Part shown: piece after piece, positions 8,411-16,327 of the stretch
How positions within the stretch are numbered: position 1 is the first letter of the stretch
Layout: each line of letters starts with the position of its first letter
Assembly: GCA_938002955.1 (NCBI GenBank)
Contig: CALLAA010000152.1
Location: 1 to 41,186, forward strand
From: an uncultured Acidimicrobiales bacterium
GTDB taxonomy: Bacteria; Actinomycetota; Acidimicrobiia; Acidimicrobiales; SHLQ01
Reading direction: 5' to 3'
DNA: 41,186 bases
Made by a program: the position numbers and the translations under genes
Notes under the pieces: model-generated
The model's input: the letters and a program-made list of their open reading frames with translations, nothing else
What the model was told of the DNA's origin: nothing
Database searches by the model: none

Positions 8411-8744
8411 AGGTTGACTATCTGACAAGGATGACGTTTCTGGTAGGGACCTTGGCCCCATCGCCGAATCTGCAATGAAGCGGGACGGCTGACCAGGGGC
8501 TGAACTCTGTAGATGGTTGTTGAATCGCACACGGCGTTAACGGCAGTGAGACTCAACGGGGTCGCAAGTGAACCTCAAGTCTTCGTCAAGACCTCCCACC
8601 TGGCCCAGAATCTGGCTTATCTAACAGATGCGCTCAAGGTCACGGCGCTAACGGCAGAGAGACGGCTCGAAGTGACCTTTCGGTAACCGGACGCGCCGAC
8701 ATGTGCTCGCTACGCTCAAGGCTGCTTTCTCCCGAGGACTCGCT
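8411..8744. promoter_or_regulatory. 334-base divergent intergenic region with direct repeats and palindromes
   Basis: No convincing gene lies here between the peptidase (minus) and desaturase (plus). A near-palindrome GGGACCTTGGCCCC occurs at 8446-8459, 36 bases upstream of the peptidase ATG. Two 17-base near-identical copies, CACGGCGTTAACGGCAG (8530-8546) and CACGGCGCTAACGGCAG (8641-8657), lie exactly 111 bases apart. Between them is the perfect inverted repeat CCAGAATCTGG (8605-8615). Promoters for both genes must lie here, but I cannot place -35/-10 boxes with confidence. The repeats are candidate operator sites. Confidence 0.5.
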
Positions 8745-9512
8745 GTGAAGATTCTGAAATACAAAGCAGACCGGCTGCCGGTGACGGTGTTCTTTTCGCT
8801 CACGTTGCTCGACTTTGTGGTCTTCTTCGCCGTCGACCGGGTGTGGTTGATCGTTCTGTATTGGCTAGCGATGATCCCTGTGAAGGCCCTGGTAAGTGCC
8901 TGGAATCACCACCATCAGCACGTCCCGATGTTCCATTCGAGGCCACTCAACAGGCTGCTCGAGATGTCGTTCGCGCTCCACACCGGAGCGACGACCCACG
9001 CGTGGACACTTCATCATGTTCACGGACACCACAAGAACTACCTCGATCAGGACAAGGACGAGAGCCGATGGCGACGTCGTTCCGGCCAGCCCTATGGATA
9101 CATCGCATACACGGCGATCACCGCGCTGACCTCGTATCAGCGTGCCTTTGTCGTTGGTCGCAATCATCCCCGGCTGCAGCGGGCATTCGTCGGGTATGGC
9201 CTGCTCACCCTCGCCTTCGTCGCGACGCTCGTCGCCATCAAGCCGCTGAGCGGGCTACTTCTCTTTGCGCTCCCGATGGCGACTTCGCTCATCATTACGA
9301 TCGCTGCGACCTACCACCATCATTCGGGCCTCGATACCCAAGATCACATGCTGGCATCGCACAACTACACCCACCGGATCCGCAACATTCTGACCGGCAA
9401 CCTGGGCTATCACACAGCCCATCACTATCGCCAAGGATTGCATTGGTCGAAGCTCCCCGAGCTCCATGCATCGATCGCGGACAAAATCCCCGACGAGTAC
9501 ATCCGGGCGTAA
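8745..9512 (+). CDS. Membrane fatty acid desaturase
   Basis: A 255-residue integral membrane di-iron desaturase. The histidine clusters are HHHQH (residues 55-59), HHVHGHH (90-96), HHHSG near 190 and HTAHH near 226, all on the cytoplasmic side in this superfamily. Hydrophobic segments flank them (LLDFVVFFAV, IVLYWLAMIP, LLFALPMATSLIITIAA). It should insert a double bond in, or hydroxylate, a lipid acyl chain or related lipid. It is shorter than typical acyl-CoA desaturases. I prefer GTG 8745 (MKILKYK) because CGAGGA precedes it; a GTG at 8703 would add 14 residues. Its stop is 13 bases from the convergent exporter gene. Confidence 0.85.
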   Translation: MKILKYKADRLPVTVFFSLTLLDFVVFFAVDRVWLIVLYWLAMIPVKALVSAWNHHHQHVPMFHSRPLNRLLEMSFALHTGATTHAWTLHHVHGHHKNYLDQDKDESRWRRRSGQPYGYIAYTAITALTSYQRAFVVGRNHPRLQRAFVGYGLLTLAFVATLVAIKPLSGLLLFALPMATSLIITIAATYHHHSGLDTQDHMLASHNYTHRIRNILTGNLGYHTAHHYRQGLHWSKLPELHASIADKIPDEYIRA

Positions 9513-9525
9513 GGTCGGCGGCCGG

Positions 9526-10728
9526 CTACGTCGAGTGGTCGATGGGCCGTCGAGCAGTCCCCGCCCACCACATCGAGATCAGCCCAACGCTCGTATAGAT
9601 AGCGAAGCCCAACACCATTGGCGTCACGGTGTTGTCGATTTGCGCGTCGAATATGGCCGCGAGTCCTGCACCGAACGCAAAGCCCGAAAAGTACAGCAGC
9701 GATGACGCTGTTCCCGCTAGCTCCCCCATTGGCTCAAGGGCGAGTGCGCTGAGCGCTGGAGAGGCCACGGTGATCATGCTCGACGTGAGCGCAAGCCACA
9801 CAAACCACAGCCAGAACGCGGGCTGAACGTCCAAGACCAGGATCCCGAGGGCAGCCCCGACCGACAACACCACCGCTGCAGTGCCAGCGAGCATCGACAT
9901 TCGTCGGGCTCCGAACCGCCCGATCAGTGTGTTGTTCAGCAGCAGGGGCGGAATGGTCAGCGCACCAATAAGCGCAAAGAGACGTGCGAATTGCGACGAC
10001 CGGTCAAAGACCTGGTCGAAGACCGGCTGCGAACTCCCAAGGAAGATAAAGAACGCTCCGGAGAAGAACACGTTGGCGATCATGTGCCCGAGCGTCACCC
10101 GAGTGCGGCCGATCTGCTTCAGCGCAATGACGAGCGACGAGTAGTCAAGGGCCCGACGATTCTCCTCGGGCAATGTCTCGCCGAAACGAATGGTCCAGAA
10201 CGCTCCGGCGATGGCGAGCAGCGCTGCGAACCAGAAGATGCTCTGCCAGGGAGCCACGCTGATCATCAGGTCACCGAGCAGCGGGATGAAGATTGGCCCG
10301 AGGAGAAATACCGCCATCATGATGGTGGTGACGCGAGCCATAGCATCACCCGAGTACAGGTCTCGGGCGATCGCGGTTCGCAGACCTGCGGGGGCGGCAG
10401 CGCCTAAGCCCCACAGCAGCCGAGACCCGAGCAAGAACCCAAAGGACGGGGCGAGCGCAGAGAGAACCGCACCCAATGCATAGAGTGCGAGACCGCCAAG
10501 AATGGCCGGCTGTCGGCCGAAGCGGTCGGCGAGCGGGCCATAGACCAACTGCCCAAGCGCCATACCGACGATGTAGAGCGTGATGACGAGCGAGGTGTTC
10601 GCTGTTCGATCAAAGCCCTCCTCGATCGCGTCAAACGCGGGTAGGGCAATGTCGATGCCGGTGGCCAGCAGGACCCCCATAAACGCGAGGTAGCTGATCA
10701 CCGCACGTTCGGACCGGACACGATTCAC
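9526..10728 (-). CDS. Bcr/CflA-type MFS drug exporter
   Basis: A 400-residue protein with about 12 hydrophobic segments and the MFS signature between helices 2 and 3 (YGPLADRFGRQPAILGG). The LPAFDAIEEGF segment after helix 1 and the repeat of gene halves match the Bcr/CflA subfamily of proton-driven multidrug exporters in the inner membrane. The substrate is unknown. The GTG at 10728 has AGGG seven bases upstream; a TTG at 10731 is the alternative. It is divergent from the SDR gene, with about 55 bases between. Confidence 0.85.
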   Translation of the reverse strand: MNRVRSERAVISYLAFMGVLLATGIDIALPAFDAIEEGFDRTANTSLVITLYIVGMALGQLVYGPLADRFGRQPAILGGLALYALGAVLSALAPSFGFLLGSRLLWGLGAAAPAGLRTAIARDLYSGDAMARVTTIMMAVFLLGPIFIPLLGDLMISVAPWQSIFWFAALLAIAGAFWTIRFGETLPEENRRALDYSSLVIALKQIGRTRVTLGHMIANVFFSGAFFIFLGSSQPVFDQVFDRSSQFARLFALIGALTIPPLLLNNTLIGRFGARRMSMLAGTAAVVLSVGAALGILVLDVQPAFWLWFVWLALTSSMITVASPALSALALEPMGELAGTASSLLYFSGFAFGAGLAAIFDAQIDNTVTPMVLGFAIYTSVGLISMWWAGTARRPIDHST

Positions 10729-10783
10729 CAACAGACCCTACAGACGACCGGCCTCTGCCCGCCGACCTGTGGGATGATGAAGG

Positions 10784-11581
10784 ATGCACGACCTGCTCCG
10801 ATTTGCTGGCAAGACGATTGCGCTCACTGGCGCTGCGAGCGGGATCGGCGCCGCCACACTCAAACTTCTGAGCGAGACGGGTGCGGACGTTCATGCGGTC
10901 GACTTGGCCCCGATAGCACCCGGAACCTACGGCAGCTACCGGACCGACCTCGGAAGCCCTGACTCCATCGATGAATTGGTCGGGCGGTTGCCCGACAGCA
11001 TCGATGCACTCATCAACTGCGCTGGCTTGCCCAATGGCGGCCGTTTCACTCCGGCTCAGATCATGGCCGTGAACTGGTTTGGGCTGCGAATGCTTACCGA
11101 GAAGCTCATGCCACGGATGCCGGAGGGCAGCGCCGTTGTTCACGTGGCGTCTACCGCAGCGCGGAACTGGAACGAGCGACAACCCGCACTCGCCGAGTTA
11201 CTCGCCATCGAGTCGTTCGACGAAACTATGGCCTGGGTCGACGCGAATCCTGAGGTGGTCGGCGATGGCTATGCGCTGTCGAAGGAAGCCGTGTGCTACT
11301 ACACGATGCAGCGGTCGGCATCAGCGGTTGCTCACGGAGTTCGGATGAACAGCGTGAGCCCGAGCGTGACAGACACCCCAATCGCCGCAGACTTTGTAGC
11401 GGGCGTCGGCGCGGCAGCAATCGACCGTGCGATCGAGTCGGCCGGACGGATCGCCCAGCCCGAGGAAATGGCGCCTGCGATTCTGTTCCTCGCCGACGAT
11501 CGGAGTTCGAGCTTCATCAGCGGCATCGATCTAACGGTCGACCGAGGTGTCGGAGCGGCTCGAGTAATGAGTGGTTTCTAA
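10784..11581 (+). CDS. Short-chain dehydrogenase/reductase, coniferyl-alcohol-dehydrogenase-like
   Basis: A 265-residue classical SDR. The nucleotide site is TGAASGIG near the N-terminus, the NAG segment is INCAG, and the catalytic pair is in YALSK. An insertion of about 25 residues follows the active-site strand (ASTAARNW to VVGDGY). It resembles coniferyl-alcohol and 3-alpha-hydroxysteroid dehydrogenases. It should oxidise a secondary or benzylic alcohol with NAD(P). The stop TAA is followed directly by the GTG of the CocE-type hydrolase, so the two form a tight operon and may work on one ester-containing substrate. Confidence 0.88.
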   Translation: MHDLLRFAGKTIALTGAASGIGAATLKLLSETGADVHAVDLAPIAPGTYGSYRTDLGSPDSIDELVGRLPDSIDALINCAGLPNGGRFTPAQIMAVNWFGLRMLTEKLMPRMPEGSAVVHVASTAARNWNERQPALAELLAIESFDETMAWVDANPEVVGDGYALSKEAVCYYTMQRSASAVAHGVRMNSVSPSVTDTPIAADFVAGVGAAAIDRAIESAGRIAQPEEMAPAILFLADDRSSSFISGIDLTVDRGVGAARVMSGF

Positions 11582-13426
11582 GTGGCGAATCACCCGGAGC
11601 GCTACGAAGGCTCAGCCCAGGAGTACGACGTCGTCATCCAACGCGATGTGCCGATCACCATGACCGATGGCGTGACCCTGTTTGCCGATATCTACGTTCC
11701 GGCACTTGGCGGCGAGCAGCTACCCGGTCGGTGGCCAGTGTTGTTGGAGCGCTCTCCATACGACAAAGGCCGGGTCGGGTACTCGGCGAATAGCCGGTTC
11801 TTTGCAAAGCGCGGGTACGTGGCTGTCGTTCAAGACGTTCGTGGCAGGTACACCTCGGAGGGCGAGTTTGCGTTCTTACGCAACGAGGCCGACGACGGCC
11901 GAGCAACGATGGAGTGGCTCGATGCGCAGGAGTGGTGCGGCAATATCGCCACCCTTGGCATTAGCTACACAACGGCAACTCAACAGGCGCTGGCCGTTCG
12001 CCAGCCGCCCAAGCTTGCAACTCAGGCTCTCTTCGATGGCCCGTACAACTACTTCCGTCAGACGATGCGACACGGCGGGGCCTGTGAGTACGGCATTGCG
12101 TTTCAGTACGTGGTCTTTATGGCTCGGGCATCAAAGCAAGCCGCCGAGGACCCGGTGGTTCAGCAGGGTCTCGACGCCATGTGGGCGTCGCTCACCGAAT
12201 GGCTCGGACATCAGGCCATCGTCAAGGGCGAGACGCCACTCAGCCTTACTCCGGACTATGAACAATGGTTCTTCGACATGCTCACCACGTCGGACTACAC
12301 CGATTACTGGATCAGCCCAGGCCTGAGCATTGAAGAGTTCGTCGACGACTACCCCGACATTCCGCTGCTGCTCGAAACGTCGTGGTTTGGCCATCACATC
12401 ACGGCGACGTTGTGGAAGTACGAACAGTTGAAGCAGCGTCATCGCACGCCGAAGAAGCTCGTCATCGGCACGTGGTTACATGGCGGTGACATGTTCACCC
12501 AGTCGGTCGCTGGCAACGTCGAGTTCGGCGCCGAAGCTGCACTCGAAGACAACAACAGCTTGCGGCTGCGCTGGTTCGATCAGCACCTCAAGGGACTCTC
12601 GACGGGACTCGATGACGAAGCCCCAATCCAGCTCTTCGTGATGGGCGGTGGCCCCGGTACGAAGGACCGGGCAGGTCGGCTGTTGCACGGCGGCCGTTGG
12701 CGCGACGAATACGAGTGGCCACTTGCTCGCGCCGTAGATACAACCCTGCACCTTCGTGCCGACGGCTCGCTATCGGACTCGCCGCCTGACATCGACGAGA
12801 GGCCCACGGCATATACCTTCGACCCCACAGATCCGGTGCCGACGGTTGGCGGCAATTTCACAAACTACGGCACGTCCGGGTTCCTCGAAGGTGGGGGCTA
12901 CGACCAGATCAGCGGCACGATGTCAGGCGACCGTTCAGCCCCAGCACCGCTTGAGGATCGCCACGACGTCATCGTCTTTCGAACACCGCCGCTCGAGGCT
13001 GGAATCGAAGTCACCGGTGTCGTCACCTGCACCCTGTGGGTGAGCTCGACGGCGGTCGACACGGACTTCACCGTGAAGTTGATCGACGAATATCCGCCGA
13101 ATGAGCACTACCCGAACGGCTATGCCCTAAACCTTGGCGATTCGATTCTGCGCATGCGCTACCGCGACGGCTTCGATCGTGCCAGGTTCATGCAGCCCGG
13201 CGAGGTCTATGCGGTGGAGCTGTCGCTGCAAGCAACGAGCAACTACTTCGCTCCTGGTCACCACATTCGCGTCGATGTTTCCAGCAGCAACTTCCCGCAC
13301 TACGACGTCAATCCCAACACCGGCGAGCCGTTGGGGCTTAACACCGGGTTCACCCGTGCTGAGCAGTCGCTCTACCACGACCGCGAACGACGTTCCTGCG
13401 TGGTGCTCCCGGTTATTCCGTCGTAA
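11582..13426 (+). CDS. CocE/NonD-family hydrolase (X-Pro dipeptidyl-peptidase-like)
   Basis: A 614-residue serine hydrolase of the CocE/NonD family. The N-terminal half is an alpha/beta fold with VVQDVRGRYTSEGEF and the nucleophile Ser in LGISY. The family's GxSYxG reads GISYTT here. The C-terminal half is a jelly-roll domain (TCTLWVSSTAVDTDFTVKLID to HHIRVDVSSSNFPHYDVNPNTGEP) typical of the family. Members cleave esters such as cocaine or acylated amides and peptides. The GTG start abuts the SDR stop. No signal peptide is seen, so it is cytoplasmic. Its stop is four bases from that of the convergent SRPBCC gene. Confidence 0.88.
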   Translation: MANHPERYEGSAQEYDVVIQRDVPITMTDGVTLFADIYVPALGGEQLPGRWPVLLERSPYDKGRVGYSANSRFFAKRGYVAVVQDVRGRYTSEGEFAFLRNEADDGRATMEWLDAQEWCGNIATLGISYTTATQQALAVRQPPKLATQALFDGPYNYFRQTMRHGGACEYGIAFQYVVFMARASKQAAEDPVVQQGLDAMWASLTEWLGHQAIVKGETPLSLTPDYEQWFFDMLTTSDYTDYWISPGLSIEEFVDDYPDIPLLLETSWFGHHITATLWKYEQLKQRHRTPKKLVIGTWLHGGDMFTQSVAGNVEFGAEAALEDNNSLRLRWFDQHLKGLSTGLDDEAPIQLFVMGGGPGTKDRAGRLLHGGRWRDEYEWPLARAVDTTLHLRADGSLSDSPPDIDERPTAYTFDPTDPVPTVGGNFTNYGTSGFLEGGGYDQISGTMSGDRSAPAPLEDRHDVIVFRTPPLEAGIEVTGVVTCTLWVSSTAVDTDFTVKLIDEYPPNEHYPNGYALNLGDSILRMRYRDGFDRARFMQPGEVYAVELSLQATSNYFAPGHHIRVDVSSSNFPHYDVNPNTGEPLGLNTGFTRAEQSLYHDRERRSCVVLPVIPS

Positions 13427-13429
13427 CCC

Positions 13430-13894
13430 TCAGGCGGAGCGACCCTGGTCGACGTCTTCATGCGAAAGAAACGCTTCGAGCCCATTGCGGGCCACGTCGA
13501 CGTTCGCTGCAAACAGGCTTGCGAGGCGGTCGTCGTCAAGCGGGGGGTTATCGCCGAGAAGGATCAGGCTCGCCTCATACGTCAGCCGGCTACCAGCGCC
13601 ATGTGGCGCAATGGTCACCGTGTCGTCGGCTTGGAAGTCTTGGTGCGATCCTCGAATCGTGAACGAGGATGGACGGTCGACGGCGGTCAACGCGTAGTCG
13701 ACGATGGTTGGTTGGCCGTCGAAACCCCGGACGGAGACGTCGTAACGTGCTCCAACTTCGCCGACCTGTCCATGGACCAACGACGAGGAACGAATGCCCC
13801 GATCCCATTCCGTCACCCGTGACAAGTCGATCACACGGTCGAATGCGGCATCAGCCGGGAGAACGGAATCGACAACGAACGTCACGGTGGCCAT
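13430..13894 (-). CDS. SRPBCC (START-like) family protein
   Basis: A 154-residue protein with the SRPBCC pattern: an N-terminal strand (VTFVVDSVLPADAAFDRVIDL), a helix-grip midsection with WDRGIRSS, paired strands (ARYDVSVRG, DTVTIAPHGAGSRLTYEASL), and a C-terminal amphipathic helix. Members bind hydrophobic ligands or act as cyclases or dehydratases; no function can be assigned. Its start faces the selenoprotein start across 56 bases, so the two are divergently transcribed. Confidence 0.75.
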   Translation of the reverse strand: MATVTFVVDSVLPADAAFDRVIDLSRVTEWDRGIRSSSLVHGQVGEVGARYDVSVRGFDGQPTIVDYALTAVDRPSSFTIRGSHQDFQADDTVTIAPHGAGSRLTYEASLILLGDNPPLDDDRLASLFAANVDVARNGLEAFLSHEDVDQGRSA

Positions 13895-13950
13895 TGCTCG
13901 ATTGTTTCACAACCAGCATGTGCGGAGAGCAATCGTGAATACTTGTGGGC

Positions 13951-15705
13951 ATGGAACGCGCTGACTCCCGGGAACCGATCTACGACGTCGTGTGGCCGCG
14001 ATCTCCGCGGGGTGTGCAACAGCATCGGCGTGCCGCTCGTCTCGATACGTTGGCTGGCAAGCGCGTCGCCTTTCTCTGGGACTACTTGTTCCGAGGCGAT
14101 GAGCTGTTCCCGATCTTGGCCGAGCAACTCACCGAGCGATTCTCCGGCATTGAGATCGTCGACTTCGTCGAGTTCGGCAATCTCCACGGTGCCGACGAGA
14201 AGGAACGAGTCGGGCGACTGCCAGACGACCTTCGAAGCCGTGGGGTTGATGCTGTGGTGTCGGGGATGGGCTGTTGAGGCAGCTGCACGCCCGCCGTGAT
14301 GCGGGCATCTATCGCTGCTGAGTCAGCTGGCATCCCGTCGGTTTCGATCGTTTGCGAAGGGTTTGCTGGCCAAGCGTCAGCCACTGCCCGCGGCCTGGGT
14401 TTCGATGGCCTACCGCTGGCGGTAACGGTTGGACACGTCGATGCCCAATCTGTGGACGAAATGACCACGAACTTCATTGCGACGACCGTTGATGACATCG
14501 TGTCCGGACTCACCGACGACGACACGGTGGACGCCGCGACCAACACCGAGCCTGCGGCCCTCGACATCGCCGTCAGTGGATCGATAGATGCGGTCAACGA
14601 GCACTTCATCGCAATGGGGTGGAGCGATGGCAACGCGTTCATCCCACCGACCCAGGGCCGGGTCGAGCGATTTCTCGACGGCTCGGGCCATGACCCCTGG
14701 AAGACCCTCGGCACGTCGCCATCGTCCGGTAGGGACCTGACGATCTGGTCCATTGCGGTCAACGCCGTGATGGCGGGCTGTCGGCCCGAGCTCCTGCCGA
14801 TTCTCATCGGGCTGACCGAAATCCTCGCCGACCCCGCGTACGGGTCCGAGCACTCCGGCAACACCACCGGCGCCGACGCCCTCATCGTGCTCAACGGACC
14901 GAACGCCGCCGCCCTTGGCTTCAACGCCGGGCCGGGAGCTCAACGTGAAGGAGTGCATGCGAACACGAGCGTTGGTCGCTGGCTTCGCCTGTATTTGCGA
15001 AACGTGTGTGGGTTCACCGCCGACGAGCACGACAAAGCAACGTTCGGCAATCCCGCCCGGCCCGTGCTCGCCGAGGACAACCGCTCTATCCGTTCGATCT
15101 CCGAGGACGTGGTGTGGCCATCGCTTGCCGAGCAGCTCGGCCATGCCGCTAGCGACGACGTGGTGTCCATGGCACGAATGAACAGCGGCCTACTCATCGG
15201 CAGCGTGTTCGGCTCTACTCCAGAGGAGATCACCCCGTATCTGGCGAACGGACTCGCCCGAGTCGCCGCCTGGGACCTCACCCATGTTCACGGCCTTGGG
15301 ACAGACCAGTTCCAACCCCTGCTGGTCGTGTCGCCCCTGCTCGCTCGCACCTATGCGAACGCTGGCTGGGGACTCGCTGAGGTCCAGGCGCGCTTGTTCG
15401 ACCTTGCGCGCATTCCAGCGAGTACGTTCGAGCGCTTCATTGGCGAGTGGACAAACCTGACCGCCGGCCGCCAAAAGCTCATCGACCTCGCCGCCGCAGG
15501 CGTGCTCCCATCAGTGTTCGCCGAGTCAGCCGACCCCGACCGGCTCGTCCCAATCGTTACTCGACCCGAACAACTGCTCGTCGCCGTCGCCGGCGACCCG
15601 AACCGCGCAAATGCCTATGCCTTTAGCAACGACGGCCCCCACGGATGGTGGACCTCCAAGCGCATCGACCACACTCCGGCGAGCGATCTCGTCTGCAAGA
15701 TCTAG
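13951..15705 (+). CDS. UGSC-family selenoprotein, read through an in-frame UGA (Sec109)
   Basis: One 584-residue protein in a single frame, interrupted only by TGA at 14275-14277. The codons around it read Gly-Met-Gly-Cys-[UGA]-Gly-Ser-Cys-Thr-Pro, the Sec-Gly-Ser-Cys motif that names the UGSC (seleno)protein family. The flanks continue the same fold: the strand AVVSGMGC before, the helix PAVMRASIAAESAG after, then SVSIVCEGF. Without selenocysteine the gene would be wrongly split at 14277, leaving two halves each incomplete. A SECIS-like hairpin follows the UGA. Sec109 and Cys112 form a UxxC redox pair with a further Cys108. The role of the family is unknown; a thiol or selenol redox or lyase function is plausible. 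ATG 13951 is preferred over GTG 13945. The CDO-like gene is 23 bases downstream. Confidence 0.9.
14275..14319 (+). promoter_or_regulatory. Selenocysteine UGA codon and bacterial SECIS-like hairpin
   Basis: After the UGA (14275-14277), GGCAGC (14278-14283) can pair with GCTGCT (14314-14319), with one G-U pair. Above an internal loop, GCCCGC (14289-14294) pairs perfectly with GCGGGC (14301-14306). The apical loop is CGUGAU (14295-14300), starting 17 bases after the UGA, with G at its second position. This agrees with the bacterial SECIS model of a short stem-loop just downstream of UGA with a G in the first two loop bases. SelB would bind here. The fold is by eye, not computed. Confidence 0.8.
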
Positions 15706-15728
15706 GCTTGCCTGAAAGGAGCGTGACG

Positions 15729-16292
15729 ATGGAACTATCGCAAGAATTCGACGCATTCGTCGAGGCATGCATTCCTCTGGCGGCCAACGCAGACCACGCT
15801 GGCGTGCAGCGTCTGCTCACCGATCTCATTTCGGATCACGCTGACTTCGCTGCCAACGTTCCGCAATTCGGCGAGGTCAAGCCGTCGCCGCTCGGTTGGA
15901 CGTTGGGCGGCGAGTACGTTCACCACACGTCCGACGAACTCACGGTGATGGTGCTGGACACCCTGCCGGGAGTTCTTCAGCCGCCCCACGACCACGCCAT
16001 GCATGCCATCATCGGCGTATTCCAGGGCTGTGAGGAACAGCGCTTCTTCGCTCGGACGAATACCGGTGTCGTGCCCGCTGCAGGCCGAACGCTCGAAGCC
16101 GGCGATGTCGTGGTGCTCGGCGAGCAAGCCATCCACGCGATCAGCGCTCCGCCCGGACAACCCGCTCGAGCTGTGCATGTGTATTTCGGCGACATTTATG
16201 CCGCCGAGCGGTCGCTCTTCGACCCGGACACCCTCGAACCGCTCCCCTACACCGCCGAACGGTACGACGAGCTCTGTCGCCCAGCGAGCTAA
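15729..16292 (+). CDS. Cysteine-dioxygenase-like 3-His cupin
   Basis: A 187-residue protein with the double-stranded beta-helix pattern of thiol dioxygenases. The iron ligands would be His87 and His89 (PPHDHAMH) and His136 (GEQAIHAI). The residue matching the crosslinked Cys of mammalian cysteine dioxygenase is not Cys, as in many bacterial members. It could oxidise a small thiol such as cysteine, mercaptopropionate or a related compound to a sulfinate. AAAGGAG at 15715-15721 sits seven bases before ATG 15729, which fixes the start. It lies 23 bases after the UGSC selenoprotein on the same strand, so they form a probable operon, suggesting linked thiol or organosulfur chemistry. Confidence 0.8.
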   Translation: MELSQEFDAFVEACIPLAANADHAGVQRLLTDLISDHADFAANVPQFGEVKPSPLGWTLGGEYVHHTSDELTVMVLDTLPGVLQPPHDHAMHAIIGVFQGCEEQRFFARTNTGVVPAAGRTLEAGDVVVLGEQAIHAISAPPGQPARAVHVYFGDIYAAERSLFDPDTLEPLPYTAERYDELCRPAS

Positions 16293-16327
16293 ACGTTGCC
16301 ACTGTTGCCCCGCCAGGCTGGTGCGCT

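Noticed and set aside
14296-15705. A separate gene starting at GTG 14296 after the UGA
   Set aside because: It would begin in the middle of the UGSC domain, has no ribosome site, and is in the same frame as the upstream half with no other stop. A single selenoprotein explains both parts.
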